From contig NZ_JXCF01000008.1 of NCBI RefSeq assembly GCF_000875895.1, forward strand, positions 52,999-116,998: a DNA stretch of 64,000 nucleotides, read 5' to 3'. Shown piece by piece: positions 1-9,796 of this stretch (its first letter is position 1; every line of letters begins with the position of its first letter). Made by a program: the position numbers and the translations under genes. This DNA is from Staphylococcus gallinarum (GTDB taxonomy: Bacteria > Bacillota > Bacilli > Staphylococcales > Staphylococcaceae). The notes beneath the pieces were generated by a model. It worked only from the letters and a program-made list of their open reading frames with translations. It had not been told where the DNA came from and ran no database searches.

Positions 1-1012
1 TAGCTACATCCTTTAATGATGTGCCCATGATTGCGTTAACACGGTCTTTAAGCGTATCTACCATATCATCGGTTAAATAATTTGAATCTGTTCTTGGATA
101 AGTTACGAGCTTATGTCGTTCATATAATGTTTGTAACGTATTTAATGTTTCCTTTGGTCCAAAATGATATCGTTTATATGCTTCTTGTTGTAAATCAGTC
201 AAACTGAATAATTGATGTGGATATGCCTTTTTATGATTACGTTTAATCGATTGTATAGTCCCCTCTTGACCAACAACTTTCTGTTTTATCGTGTCATATA
301 CCTTTTTATCTTTATGCGACTGTGGTTTTGCTAATTGTAACGTTAATCCATTTGCTTTGACAGACATTGTATAATACGTTTCAGGTTTAAACTGATTAAT
401 TTCATTTTGTCTCATTTGAACAAGCTGAATTGTTGGTGTCTGTACACGTCCTAATGATAATTGTGCATCATACTTTGTAGTCAACGCTCGTGTTGCGTTG
501 ATACCTACAATCCAATCCGCCTCACTTCTTGCCAATGCAGCGCGATATAAATTATTAAATTTACGCCCATCTTGTAACTTATTAAATCCGTCCCTAATTG
601 CTTTCGTTGTAACGGAACTAATCCATAACCGTTTGATAGGCTTTTTATTATGTGCTTTATCTAATATTAGACGTGCAACGAGTTCACCTTCTCTACCAGC
701 GTCGGTCGCAATGATAATCTCATTTATTTTGTTATTATTTATTAATGCTTGCACCGTAGAAAATTGTTTTCTTGTCTTAGATATGACTACAGTTTTCATT
801 TTATTTGGTATAATAGGTAAAACATTTAATTTCCATTCTTTATATTTAGCATCGTATTGTTCAGGTGTTGCATTTGTTACTAAATGACCAAGTGCCCATG
901 TTACGATATATTTATTATTTTCAAAGTAACCATTGCGCTTTTCATTTATATTTAAGCTGTTAGCTATATCTCTACCTACTGAAGGTTTTTCAGCAATTAT
1001 TAGTGATTTCAT
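1..1012 (-). CDS. topB: DNA topoisomerase III, N-terminal part (cut by window edge)
   Basis: Type IA topoisomerase that passes single strands to resolve recombination and replication intermediates. The start ATG (complement of 1010-1012) follows an AGGACG ribosome site. The protein begins [17 protein letters not shown], the TOPRIM domain opening, followed by ATDAGREGE around residue 100. SLGRVQTP follows near residue 180. The catalytic tyrosine lies in the motif VTYPRTDS near residue 310. About 337 codons are visible; the rest lies left of the window, so the C-terminal zinc/DNA-binding part cannot be judged. It is transcribed away from the GNAT gene at 1138. The call is secure from the motifs. 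Confidence 0.96.
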   Translation of the reverse strand, partial: MKSLIIAEKPSVGRDIANSLNINEKRNGYFENNKYIVTWALGHLVTNATPEQYDAKYKEWKLNVLPIIPNKMKTVVISKTRKQFSTVQALINNNKINEIIIATDAGREGELVARLILDKAHNKKPIKRLWISSVTTKAIRDGFNKLQDGRKFNNLYRAALARSEADWIVGINATRALTTKYDAQLSLGRVQTPTIQLVQMRQNEINQFKPETYYTMSVKANGLTLQLAKPQSHKDKKVYDTIKQKVVGQEGTIQSIKRNHKKAYPHQLFSLTDLQQEAYKRYHFGPKETLNTLQTLYERHKLVTYPRTDSNYLTDDMVDTLKDRVNAIMGTSLKDVA

Positions 1013-1137
1013 AATAACGTCCTTTCAAAAAATCAATATCTTATCTATTGTAACACGTATATAATACATCATAACTTCCATTTAACATAAAAAATTCTTA
1101 TAATTAAGGAAATAGTTCATCTGACGGAGGTAGCTAT

Positions 1138-2010
1138 ATGAAAACGATCAAACTAAATGATTATGACCAAATTACAAGTTTTATAAATGATGCAGACTAT
1201 CACTCGGCTTCTTATTTGTATAAACTTCCTCAAGCAAGAGAGGCAATCAAAGCACAGATTGAAGAAGCAATTGAAGATCCAGGTGTCTATGCTCATTTAG
1301 ACGATAACAACGAGATCATCATGCTCATACTTGCTTTTAAATATGAGGAGAATAAATATAAAGTATTAGGTCCATTTATAAAGCATAATACAACGCCAGA
1401 TTTACAAATGTACCACGACTTATTTATTACATTAGCCAATAGCAAACCAGACACTGCAAACTTTAACTTTTCATTTGAAGAAAACGAGCAAAACTATAGT
1501 AAGTTTATGAAACACATTCAAGCATCTTATAGCTTTACAGATTATCATTTAATCACATCACAGGATGTTGGAGAAATTGAACATGCACAAAACATCACTG
1601 AGTATAAACCAGCATATTACCGTGCATTCGCAAAGTTACATCAGCGGACATTTAAACATGATGTAATGACTGCAGATGAAATTATAGACTCATTGGATGA
1701 CAATAATCGTTTGTTTATCTTTATGTCTGAAGGCTTGTTAAAAGGTTATCTCTATTTACAAGTATTCGAAGGTAATCATAATGCTGAAATTAAATATTTT
1801 TCATCACACAGTGACTATCGACTGATGGGGATTGCCTTTGATTTATTATCACATGCGCTCCACTATGCATTTACGCATTACGATATAAACAAGATTTACT
1901 TTAAAATTCGTAGCAAAAATAATACCTTAGTTGAACGATTTAATGAACTTGGTTTTAATATAAATTATGAATATAGAAAATTTAAATATGTAGCAAGTCA
2001 TATTGAATAG
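1138..2010 (+). CDS. GNAT-family acetyltransferase, function unknown
   Basis: A 290-residue soluble protein. Its C-terminal half (about residues 155-285) reads as a GNAT fold, with a stretch like KYFSSHSDYRLMGIAFDLLSHAL where acetyl-CoA-binding loops sit and a typical ending KNNTLVERFNELGF. The N-terminal half may be a degenerate second GNAT domain. The start is set by GGAGG at 1126-1130, seven bases before the ATG. It is a single gene, divergent from topB and followed by a hairpin. The substrate cannot be deduced. Confidence 0.8.
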   Translation: MKTIKLNDYDQITSFINDADYHSASYLYKLPQAREAIKAQIEEAIEDPGVYAHLDDNNEIIMLILAFKYEENKYKVLGPFIKHNTTPDLQMYHDLFITLANSKPDTANFNFSFEENEQNYSKFMKHIQASYSFTDYHLITSQDVGEIEHAQNITEYKPAYYRAFAKLHQRTFKHDVMTADEIIDSLDDNNRLFIFMSEGLLKGYLYLQVFEGNHNAEIKYFSSHSDYRLMGIAFDLLSHALHYAFTHYDINKIYFKIRSKNNTLVERFNELGFNINYEYRKFKYVASHIE

Positions 2011-2136
2011 CACTTGAAGTTATAGACTAAATTTAAATCTAGCTACGCCTACCATTGTGTAAAGTGCTATAACTAGTAATATCGAAATGAAATAAATACT
2101 TGTATTCGTCAACGTACCAACATATATTCATTCCTT

Positions 2137-2192
2137 AGAGCGGGATAATGAAATCTATTTAGCAAAACAAGATTTCTATCTCGCTCTTTTTT
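2137..2192 (+). terminator. Rho-independent terminator after the GNAT gene
   Basis: An imperfect inverted repeat (AGAGCGGGATAATGAAATC against GATTTCTATCTCGCTCT) is followed by TTTTTTT. It lies about 130 bases after the GNAT stop. The rest of the 2011-2376 gap holds the glcU leader and nothing else I can recognise. Confidence 0.75.
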
Positions 2193-2305
2193 TGTGTATT
2201 ATTATCCTTCTGAAATGAAACTTTTAGAAATTTAAATGTAATTTTACTTTTATTTTTAAACACATGTTTTTACTATATTAAAGTTTTCATTTAGAATGTA
2301 TTCTT

Positions 2306-2376
2306 GGAGACAATTTTAATGGTTGTTTTTATTGGGGAAGGAAAGTAAAAATAAATATAGAAAGAGTGAGTGTAGT
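2306..2376 (+). promoter_or_regulatory. glcU leader: mini-ORF and RsaI-complementary segment
   Basis: GGAGA at 2306-2310 stands eight bases before ATG 2319, which opens a nine-codon frame (MVVFIGEGK, stop at 2346-2348). The glcU start follows at 2377. Bases 2338-2348 (AAGGAAAGTAA) recur exactly at 58415-58425 on the plus strand, opposite the RsaI RNA, so the sRNA could form 11 uninterrupted pairs here. RsaI binding to glcU mRNA has been reported in S. aureus. That this leader is the site, and that the mini-ORF is translated, is inference. Confidence 0.45.
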
Positions 2377-3234
2377 ATGGATTTATTAATTGCCTTATTA
2401 CCTGCGCTATTTTGGGGTAGTGTAGTATTAATTAATGTATTTGTCGGTGGAGGACCTTATAACCAAATTAGAGGTACAACATTCGGTGCATTAATTATTG
2501 GTATTATCTTATTACTAACTGGTAATGCAAAATTTGATGACATTACTGTAATTATTGTCGGATTGATCTCTGGTGCTTTCTGGGCACTAGGTCAAGGTTA
2601 CCAATTGAAATCAGTAAGTTTAATTGGTGTTTCAAAAACAATGCCAATTTCAACAGGTTTACAATTGGTTGGTACAACGTTATTTAGTGCTATTTTCCTA
2701 GGAGAATGGAGCACAAGTACTCAAGTCATTTTAGGTCTTGTAGCAATGGTTCTACTTGTGGTAGGTATTACATTAACATCTATCAAAGGTAAAAACGAAG
2801 CTTCTGAAAGTAATAGCAATTTCGGCAAAGCAATGCCAATCTTATTAATTTCAACGGTTGGTTATGTTGTTTACGTCGTTATAGCACAAATCTTTGGTGT
2901 CGATGGAACAAGCGCATTATTCTTCCAATCAATCGGTATGGCGATTGGTGGACTTATCTTATCAATGAAACATGAAACATCAATTAAAAGTACTGTATGG
3001 AACTTAATACCGGGTGTCGTTTGGGGTATAGGTAACCTATTTATGTTCTATTCACAACCTAAAGTTGGTGTAGCAACTAGTTTCTCATTTTCACAATTAC
3101 TTGTAATCGTCTCAACACTTGGAGGTATCTTCTTGTTAGGCGAACGCAAAGATAAGCGTCAAATGATTGGTATCTGGGCTGGTATTGTACTTATTATTAT
3201 TGCAGCCTTTGTATTAGGAAATTTAAAAGGTTAA
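2377..3234 (+). CDS. glcU: GlcU glucose uptake permease
   Basis: Non-PTS glucose importer of the glucose/ribose porter (GRP) branch of the DMT superfamily, about ten membrane segments, 285 residues. The start [14 protein letters not shown] matches the usual N-terminus. An upstream in-frame TTG at 2323 would add 18 charged residues before the first membrane helix and is unlikely. Conserved stretches include [22 protein letters not shown] and the C-terminal [18 protein letters not shown]. The next gene is glucose dehydrogenase, so the pair imports and oxidises free glucose. In S. aureus this mRNA is a reported target of RsaI, which is also in this window. Confidence 0.93.
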   Translation: MDLLIALLPALFWGSVVLINVFVGGGPYNQIRGTTFGALIIGIILLLTGNAKFDDITVIIVGLISGAFWALGQGYQLKSVSLIGVSKTMPISTGLQLVGTTLFSAIFLGEWSTSTQVILGLVAMVLLVVGITLTSIKGKNEASESNSNFGKAMPILLISTVGYVVYVVIAQIFGVDGTSALFFQSIGMAIGGLILSMKHETSIKSTVWNLIPGVVWGIGNLFMFYSQPKVGVATSFSFSQLLVIVSTLGGIFLLGERKDKRQMIGIWAGIVLIIIAAFVLGNLKG

Positions 3235-3342
3235 GTTCAATTACTAGACTAATGTTTTAATGCAGGCGTATTATGTCTCATTGGGACGAATGCACTTGTC
3301 ATTTGATGAGCGCATGATATTTTACTAGGAGGAGTCAAAATT

Positions 3343-4134
3343 ATGTTCACAGATTTAAAAGATAAAGTTGTTGTAATCACTGGTGCTGGTAGCGGGATTG
3401 GTAAATCATTCGCAGAAGCATTTGGTAAAGCAGAAGCAAAAGTAGTTATGAACTACCGCTCAGAACACCACGTAGAAGATGTTGATCAATCAATTAAGTT
3501 AATTGAAGAAGCTGGTGGCCAAGCTATTAAAGTTCAAGCGGACGTTTCTGTTGAAGCTGACGTTAATCGTTTAGTACAAACTGCAGTAGACACATTTGGT
3601 ACGCTTGATATTATGATCAATAACGCTGGTTTCGAAAAACCAATTCCAACACATGAAATGCCTTTAGAAGAATGGCAAAAAGTTATCGACATTAACTTAA
3701 CTGGTGCTTTCATTGGATCAAAAGCTGCTGTTAATCAATTCTTCAAAGAAGATAAAAAAGGTGTTATTTTAAACACTTCAAGTGTTCATGATACAATTCC
3801 ATGGCCAAACTATGCTAACTATGCAGCTAGTAAAGGCGGATTAAAATTAATGATGGAAACAATGTCTATGGAATACGCGCAATACGGCATTAGAATTAAC
3901 AACATCTCACCAGGGGCAATTGTAACAGAGCACACTAGAGAAAAATTCTCTGACCCAACTACACGTGCAGAAACACTTGAAATGATTCCTGCTAAAGAAA
4001 TTGGTGAAGCTGATCAAGTAGCAAACGTTGCTTTATTCTTAGCTTCAGATTTAGCAAGTTATATTCACGGAACAACAATTTATGTTGATGGTGGTATGAC
4101 TAACTACCCTGCATTTATGGGTGGTAAAGGTTAA
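3343..4134 (+). CDS. gdh: Glucose 1-dehydrogenase (SDR family)
   Basis: Classical short-chain dehydrogenase of 263 residues, expected to oxidise glucose to gluconolactone with NAD(P). It has the nucleotide motif TGAGSGIG at 13-20, NNAG at 93-96, serines at 146-147, and catalytic Y160-xxx-K164 in YAASK. The C-terminus DGGMTNYPAFMGGKG resembles Bacillus glucose dehydrogenases. An AGGAGG site precedes the ATG. It lies 108 bases after glcU in the same direction, the known glcU-gdh pairing of staphylococci. Substrate is inferred from family and partner. Confidence 0.9.
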   Translation: MFTDLKDKVVVITGAGSGIGKSFAEAFGKAEAKVVMNYRSEHHVEDVDQSIKLIEEAGGQAIKVQADVSVEADVNRLVQTAVDTFGTLDIMINNAGFEKPIPTHEMPLEEWQKVIDINLTGAFIGSKAAVNQFFKEDKKGVILNTSSVHDTIPWPNYANYAASKGGLKLMMETMSMEYAQYGIRINNISPGAIVTEHTREKFSDPTTRAETLEMIPAKEIGEADQVANVALFLASDLASYIHGTTIYVDGGMTNYPAFMGGKG

Positions 4135-4220
4135 TCATCATTAACTTCTATATACTATGATGTGGTTTAACAAATCCTTTGTTATTATTCAAACATTGGC
4201 AACTGTAAACCACTAAATTA

Positions 4221-4256
4221 AGCGAGTGAAACCTATTAATTTCACTCGCTTTTTTA
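4221..4256 (+). terminator. Terminator of glcU-gdh
   Basis: Perfect 10-bp stem AGCGAGTGAA / TTCACTCGCT with a 10-base loop, then TTTTTTAT. It sits 87 bases after the gdh stop. The remaining gap up to 4440 is AT-rich with no other recognised element. Confidence 0.9.
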
Positions 4257-4440
4257 TATGCTCAAAATGAATATACTTTTTTAACATTCACATAAATAGA
4301 CTAGTTAAATCTATAATATCTCCAATACAATAAAAATGAGCTAAATGATCTCATAGTTTCTAACTACAAATATCATTACAGCTCATTTGTCTCATGTACT
4401 CCTATTCGCATTACACCATCATTTTCATCTAGAATTTCCG

Positions 4441-5349
4441 TTACACAAAGATAGCTTGATAGATATACAGTATTACAATACTTATAACTATTGTTAAATT
4501 AGTAACCATTCCAACTAATGGTAAAGTCTTATACTTAAACTGTATAGAATATGGAATAATTGCAACACCTACAGGTAATAACCAAGCCACTTGTAGTGTT
4601 GTCTTCACCATATTATCACTCACTGGTAGGAAGAAATGTACTAACAATCCTGCAATAATACCTAGACCGTAATGGATACCAATATATTTCAAAGCAATTG
4701 GCAAAAATCGTCTATCTATACTAAAATTCAACATCAAACCAAGTAATATCATGGACAATGGCATATTCGCGCCTGATAATACTGTGAAAAAGTCAATTAC
4801 AGGTTTAGGAAAATGAATATTCGCCATGTTCAAGATAAACATAATAATATAGGTCATCAATGGTACAGAGCGTAGTAAATTCTTACCTAAATATTTAAAA
4901 TCAAAGCTATCTCCACCACTACTAAAGTAACTACCAACAAAGTACGTTACGCCAAACATAATAATTGCCCCACCGATGTCGGCCATACCAAAATAAATCA
5001 TTCCAGATTCAGGCCAAATCGCTTCGACTAGTGGATAAGCAAATAGCCCAATATTTAAAGAGGCCATCATCATACCAGTTGCGCCTCTTACATGGTTATC
5101 GTATTTTAAAAAGAACCATACTACAATAATCTTTGCAATGATGCCATAAGCAATCATCATAATAGGTAAAATTGATAATGACACATCTAAATCTGCTTTA
5201 TTTAAGTTTACAATAACCAAAGAAGGAAGCGTGACATTAAGGACGAGTGTAGAGAATACTTGGCTATCATTCGCCTTAAAGTAATTAATTCTCTTAAGGG
5301 TGTAACCTAAAGCAATCAGTAAAATGATTATGATAAATTGTTGCGTCAC
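4441..5349 (-). CDS. AEC (auxin efflux carrier) family transporter
   Basis: Integral membrane protein of 302 residues with about ten hydrophobic segments split into two halves by a short polar region near residue 150 (SSGGDSFDFKYLGKNL). N- and C-terminal halves show the AEC pattern, including LNVTLPSLVIVNL, ASLNIGLFAYPL and SGANMPLSMILLGL. Family members move malate, malonate or other organic acids. No neighbour points to a substrate. A GAAGGATT ribosome site lies just before the ATG. It converges with gdh and diverges from the small gene at 5506. Confidence 0.85.
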   Translation of the reverse strand: MTQQFIIIILLIALGYTLKRINYFKANDSQVFSTLVLNVTLPSLVIVNLNKADLDVSLSILPIMMIAYGIIAKIIVVWFFLKYDNHVRGATGMMMASLNIGLFAYPLVEAIWPESGMIYFGMADIGGAIIMFGVTYFVGSYFSSGGDSFDFKYLGKNLLRSVPLMTYIIMFILNMANIHFPKPVIDFFTVLSGANMPLSMILLGLMLNFSIDRRFLPIALKYIGIHYGLGIIAGLLVHFFLPVSDNMVKTTLQVAWLLPVGVAIIPYSIQFKYKTLPLVGMVTNLTIVISIVILYIYQAIFV

Positions 5350-5505
5350 AATAATCCTTCTTTCATTTTATTTTTTCAAATATAATTTACAATCTATTTT
5401 CATACTTTAACATACATTTTGGTGATTTTAGAAGCTTTCAGTTTCATGTTATACTTTATGTGATTTTCATTTTTTAAATTAGTAGCTTAAAGGAGTTTAT
5501 TATAT

Positions 5506-5682
5506 ATGGATTTAAATCAAAAACTTATTGAACTTAAACATGACTATGTTCGTTTACAAGGTGATTTAGAAAAACGCGAATCAGTAAATCAACAAACCGA
5601 TCCGTTATTAAAGCAATTAGATGAACTAGAGCATGAAATAGCTACTGTCCGTTCAGAAATTAGTCAAAAAGAAGATAAATAA
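5506..5682 (+). CDS. Small coiled-coil protein (58 aa), function unknown
   Basis: Short ORF starting at ATG 5506 behind AAAGGAG (5490-5496). The product (MDLNQKLIELKHDYVRLQGD to EISQKEDK) is highly charged with heptad-spaced Leu/Ile, so a coiled coil is likely. It has no membrane segment or signal peptide. Staphylococci carry annotated small conserved proteins of this kind (I think the SE1561 family, but I am not certain). It precedes a small membrane protein gene in the same direction by 65 bases. Confidence 0.75.
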   Translation: MDLNQKLIELKHDYVRLQGDLEKRESVNQQTDPLLKQLDELEHEIATVRSEISQKEDK

Positions 5683-5747
5683 TATCCTAGTAAATATATT
5701 TTTAACATGCTAAGATTAATAGCGAATTATAGAAAGGATGTTATTTA

Positions 5748-6065
5748 ATGCAACTTTATCTGATATTTTTACCAATACTCTATTTAATAGTTAGTTACAT
5801 AAGTATATTTAAGATGGATACAATTATTACACGCATTTTACGTATAATTATGGCACTATTATTATTATTTGTAGTTGCAATCACAACATTATCCTTCCCT
5901 GCAGTTAACTGGTGGGTATTTATATTATTATTACTAATCGTTGGTAATGTTGAAATTACTGCATTTAAACATTTAAAGCAAGATAAAAAAGCAATTCAAA
6001 TATTAAATATGATTAGCCTTGGTTTAATCATAATTTATGTCATCTTAACACTTGTACTTTACTAA
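5748..6065 (+). CDS. Small membrane protein (105 aa), unknown
   Basis: About four predicted membrane helices (residues 2-20, 28-48, 52-68, 85-104) joined by short charged loops (KMDTIITRIL; KHLKQDKKAIQ). AAAGGATG precedes the ATG at 5748. I recognise no family. It may be co-transcribed with the coiled-coil gene at 5506, and a terminator follows at 6112. Confidence 0.75.
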   Translation: MQLYLIFLPILYLIVSYISIFKMDTIITRILRIIMALLLLFVVAITTLSFPAVNWWVFILLLLIVGNVEITAFKHLKQDKKAIQILNMISLGLIIIYVILTLVLY

Positions 6066-6111
6066 AGTGATTTGAGTACTTCAGCAGTGTTTAGAACATC
6101 ATACTTATAAC

Positions 6112-6155
6112 AATGCCCCAAAATGGAACTATAAATTTCATTTGGGGCATTTGTT
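6112..6155 (+). terminator. Terminator after the 5748 gene
   Basis: Stem ATGCCCCAAAATG / CATTTGGGGCAT (one bulged A), followed by TTTGTTT. It fits the end of the plus-strand small-gene pair. Confidence 0.75.
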
Positions 6156-6295
6156 TAGCCTTTTCTAGCTAGCGATATTAGTTTACACATACATTTCAAT
6201 TACTAACATAGCATTCCCTTTTAACCATTAATCACTAACCTTCAATAATTTAACGTCCATATCATTGTTATTCAAAAATGCTGTACATCTATGCA

Positions 6296-6344
6296 GCAAA
6301 AAAGACAATTCCTATCACAGTAAGATAGAAATTGCCTTTTATTC
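6296..6344 (-). terminator. Terminator of the RND exporter gene
   Basis: About 17-bp inverted repeat (AAAAGACAATTCCTATC / GATAGAAATTGCCTTTT). Mismatches become G-U pairs on the minus strand, and a poly-A on the plus strand (poly-U in the transcript) lies beyond. It is 59 bases after the RND stop. The rest of 6156-6402 shows nothing else. Confidence 0.75.
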
Positions 6345-6402
6345 ATATTAGCTAGAAGGCACTTCGTTTTATAAATGAGTGCATAAGCTAGAATTATTTT
6401 CT

Positions 6403-9400
6403 TTATGATTTTCGATGTTTAAATAGTTTATTTTTCATTGTAAATAAAAGTTCATAAATAACAGGTACGACGATTAACGTTAATACAGTCGAAGAAATTA
6501 ATCCGCCAACTACAGTCGCCGCCATTGCTTTCGAAATAAGTATTGAACTATTTTCACCAAACAGCATTGGTATTAAAGCTGCAATTGTAGCTAATGCTGT
6601 CATTAATATTGGTCTAATACGTGTTGCCCCCGCTTCAATTAAAGCTGCTTTCATATCTAAGCCTTCATGTTGCTTATTAATCACTCTGTCAATTAGTACA
6701 ATGGCATTGGTTACAACAATACCTATTAACATCAACATACCAATCATACTTGGAACAGAAATTGTTTCTCCTGTTATAACAAGTGCTATAACAACACCTA
6801 TAATTGTATATGGTAGTGAGAACAAAATTGCAAATGGTGCTAAACCACCTTTAAATGTTAACACTAGAACCAAATACACAATGATAATTGCTGCTAACAT
6901 AGCAACAGAAAGTTGAATAATTGCATTTGAAATATCTTCGTTCGCACCACCAACACTCGTTTTTACATTATTTGGTTTGTCTAATTTATCAACCTTAGAC
7001 AATACTTTTTGAGACACTGTTCCAACATCACTTTGTGTAACTTTAGCTGAAACTTTTGTCGCATAATCTCCTGCTTTGGTCTCAATTTTATTAGGTGTAG
7101 ATGATTTCTCTAAACTTGCGATATCACTTAATTGAATTGTCTTTCCAGTTGGAGTTTGAAGCTCGGTCTTTTCTAATTTTTCTTTTGTCCAATGTGTTTC
7201 TTTATCTTTCTTCACTTTTACATCAACTGATTTACCATTTTCTTTTACTTTTGTTATTGCTTGCTCTGGTGCATTCTGACTTAAAGTCATAGCTAATTGT
7301 GATGCAGATAATCCGTTCTCACTTGCTTTATTCTGATCTACTTTGACATTGTATTGCTCATAAGTCTCTATCAAATCAGATTTTACATTTGCTAGGCCTT
7401 TTGTATGTTCCATTTCACGTTCTATTGATTTCACAGTACCTTTAATTGCATCCAATGACGGACCTGTCACAGTAATTTCCAATTTGTTATTCGTTCCACC
7501 TGTACCCATGTCTTGATTAGACCATTCACCAGGATGATGGTAACGTTTGATATGGTTTAACACTTTATCAGGTTCTTCATCAAAATGAGGTGTGTCAGAA
7601 TCATACTCAACCATTAGTGCCAGGCTATTTGAACTGCCCGTTGGATCAGTTGGTGTTTCTCCACCTACTGAATATTGTACAGTTTTAACTTTATCCTTAT
7701 CATTCAAATAATTTTGCACTTTCTCTGCATGTTTTAAAACACTTTGCTTTGTTTCACCTGGTTTTGGAGTGTATGTCAATGCCATATATTTATCTTCACC
7801 AGTAGAAATAAAGCTCGTACCTAATTTGGCAGCACCTAATCCTATACTAAAAATTAATAACACTGTACTTACAATAATGACAATCCATTTATGATTGAGC
7901 GACCATTTGAGTATACGTTGATATTGCTTACTTACAATACCTAAATTTTCAGTACGTGGATGTTTAATACCCTTTTTAAATAAACTAGCACTTAATGCAG
8001 GTACTATCGTAATTGAGACCAGTAGCGATGCAAGTAAACTAAAGGCAATCGCTAAGGCAAACGGTCTAAACATCTGACCTACTGACCCTGATACAAATGC
8101 TAATGGTAAGAAGACAACGATTGTCACAATAGTGGATGACATAATTGGTTTAAATACTTCTCTCGTTGCATCTATAATTAAACTATCCCCTACTAATGCC
8201 TCACCTTTATCTGATAATCTACGATAGATATTTTCAACCACGACGATAGAATCATCAATAACACGTCCTATCGCTACAGTTAAGGCACCTAATGTAAGTA
8301 TATTTAATGATACATTGCATAATTTCAATGCTACCATAGCAATTAGAATCGACATCGGTATAGATACTACTGATATAGCCGTTGTTCTAATATTTCTCAA
8401 GAAGAGTAGGATAATGATGATAGCAAAAATTGTACCTAAGATTGCCTTTTCAATCATTGTATTAATCGCGTCTTCAATCGGTTTAGCCGTATCCATAACT
8501 TTTGTATCTTTTAATTCAGGATTGGCTTTAACGAATTTGTCGATCTCTTTCTTAGTATCTTTAGCTACTTGAACTGTGTTTGCATCCTGTGCTTTAATCA
8601 CTTGGACATTAACTGCATTTTTACCATTCGTTTTAGAAATTGATTTTCTTTCATCACCAATAGAAACACTAGCAATATCTGCTAATTTAACTGATGGTAT
8701 TTTAGTTGATTGACTCGTGTTAGTAGCAGAAGTCCCTGTCATAGCATCCTGTCCACTAGCTGACGCATTACTTTGGTCATCGCCATTCCCAGATGTTGCA
8801 CTTGCTGCAGATAATGGTATTTCTAAATTTTTTAGTCCATCGACAGAATTAAATTGTCCATCAATGACAATCGATTTCTCTTTATCATCAAATTGAAATA
8901 ATCCCAGTGGTGTTTCACTTGTAGCACTCTTTATGTATTGTTGTGCACTATCCGCTGTCAAACCACTTTTTTCTAATGCGCTTTGTTTAAATTTAATTGT
9001 TACTTCACGTGTTGTTTGCCCATTTAATTGTGCGTTCTGTACACCATCAATGGTTTGCAATTTAGGTAATAATTGCTGTTCTAATTTTTTCGTCGTACTT
9101 TTTAAATCATTGTCTTTAGAAGTAAAAGAATACGCAACGATTGGAAAAGCATTCATCGTTTGTCTTTTTAGTTCTGGTTCCTCAACATTTTCCCCAAATT
9201 TGATCTTATCTAGTTCTTTTTTTAATTTATTTTCAGCACTGTCTAAGTCAGTACCTTCTCTGTATTCAACAGAAACAATCGATGCATTCTGTATGGATTG
9301 CGCACTAACATTTTTCACATCGGCCATCGATCGAATTTGTTCGTCAATCTTATCACTAATTTCAGTTTTAGTTGTCTCTGGTGTTGCACCCGGCATAGTT

Positions 9401-9552
9401 GTTTGAACTGTAATCATTGGTGTTTCAACATCCGGCAATAATTCAAGTTTCATTTTAAAGCTTGAATAAAGCCCGCCTAGAATAACGAGTAACACCATTA
9501 AAAAGATTGCAAATTTATTCCCTAGCGAGAACTTTAGCATCTTCTTTATCAT
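6403..9552 (-). CDS. RND-superfamily efflux transporter (AcrB/HAE type)
   Basis: Large proton-driven exporter of 1049 residues with RND topology: TM1 (about 10-30), a long extracytoplasmic domain, TM2-6 (about 370-540), TM7 (about 555-580), a second external domain, and TM8-12 (about 885-1040). The signatures TVQTTMPGATPETTKTEI, VGRVIDDSIVVVENIYRR-like and GIVVTNAIVLIDR are visible. A Ser/Gly/Asn-rich insert of about 35 residues lies near residue 260. AGAGGAG sits eight bases before the chosen ATG; an upstream ATG adding six residues overlaps that site. No membrane-fusion partner gene is adjacent, so it may act alone. S. aureus has an orthologue at this position. The substrate is unknown. Confidence 0.92.
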   Translation of the reverse strand: MIKKMLKFSLGNKFAIFLMVLLVILGGLYSSFKMKLELLPDVETPMITVQTTMPGATPETTKTEISDKIDEQIRSMADVKNVSAQSIQNASIVSVEYREGTDLDSAENKLKKELDKIKFGENVEEPELKRQTMNAFPIVAYSFTSKDNDLKSTTKKLEQQLLPKLQTIDGVQNAQLNGQTTREVTIKFKQSALEKSGLTADSAQQYIKSATSETPLGLFQFDDKEKSIVIDGQFNSVDGLKNLEIPLSAASATSGNGDDQSNASASGQDAMTGTSATNTSQSTKIPSVKLADIASVSIGDERKSISKTNGKNAVNVQVIKAQDANTVQVAKDTKKEIDKFVKANPELKDTKVMDTAKPIEDAINTMIEKAILGTIFAIIIILLFLRNIRTTAISVVSIPMSILIAMVALKLCNVSLNILTLGALTVAIGRVIDDSIVVVENIYRRLSDKGEALVGDSLIIDATREVFKPIMSSTIVTIVVFLPLAFVSGSVGQMFRPFALAIAFSLLASLLVSITIVPALSASLFKKGIKHPRTENLGIVSKQYQRILKWSLNHKWIVIIVSTVLLIFSIGLGAAKLGTSFISTGEDKYMALTYTPKPGETKQSVLKHAEKVQNYLNDKDKVKTVQYSVGGETPTDPTGSSNSLALMVEYDSDTPHFDEEPDKVLNHIKRYHHPGEWSNQDMGTGGTNNKLEITVTGPSLDAIKGTVKSIEREMEHTKGLANVKSDLIETYEQYNVKVDQNKASENGLSASQLAMTLSQNAPEQAITKVKENGKSVDVKVKKDKETHWTKEKLEKTELQTPTGKTIQLSDIASLEKSSTPNKIETKAGDYATKVSAKVTQSDVGTVSQKVLSKVDKLDKPNNVKTSVGGANEDISNAIIQLSVAMLAAIIIVYLVLVLTFKGGLAPFAILFSLPYTIIGVVIALVITGETISVPSMIGMLMLIGIVVTNAIVLIDRVINKQHEGLDMKAALIEAGATRIRPILMTALATIAALIPMLFGENSSILISKAMAATVVGGLISSTVLTLIVVPVIYELLFTMKNKLFKHRKS

Positions 9553-9687
9553 TCCCATAGCTCCTCTCATTTTTTCACTAACAACATCAATTTACCACAA
9601 TATCACAGGATGCAATATAGCTTTACTAAATTATTTTAAAAAGATTATCAATCTTTCTTAACTGCTACTATTTATTTTTCAACATAA

Positions 9688-9770
9688 CAAAATCCCTAAC
9701 ATATTTGATAACGCTACATTGTAAGAACAATTGCTTAAACTAATGTATTGTTTCAAATCGCTAGGGATTA
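9688..9770 (-). terminator. Extended hairpin after fmhB
   Basis: AATCCCTA (9691-9698) and TAGGGATT (9762-9769) pair across a long interior that could form further hairpins (ACATTGT / ACAATAC-like pairs). On the minus strand the outer stem ends in GGGATTTTG. It probably ends the fmhB transcript, but the long loop makes this uncertain. Confidence 0.4.
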
Positions 9771-9796
9771 TTTTTATCATTTGCTATATTATTTTC

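Noticed and set aside
498..887. 129-codon plus-strand ORF inside topB
   Set aside because: Antisense shadow of topB, whose motifs are clear on the minus strand; no ribosome site.
8933..9406. 157-codon plus-strand ORF inside the RND gene
   Set aside because: Antisense shadow of the exporter gene; cysteine-rich chance translation without a ribosome site.
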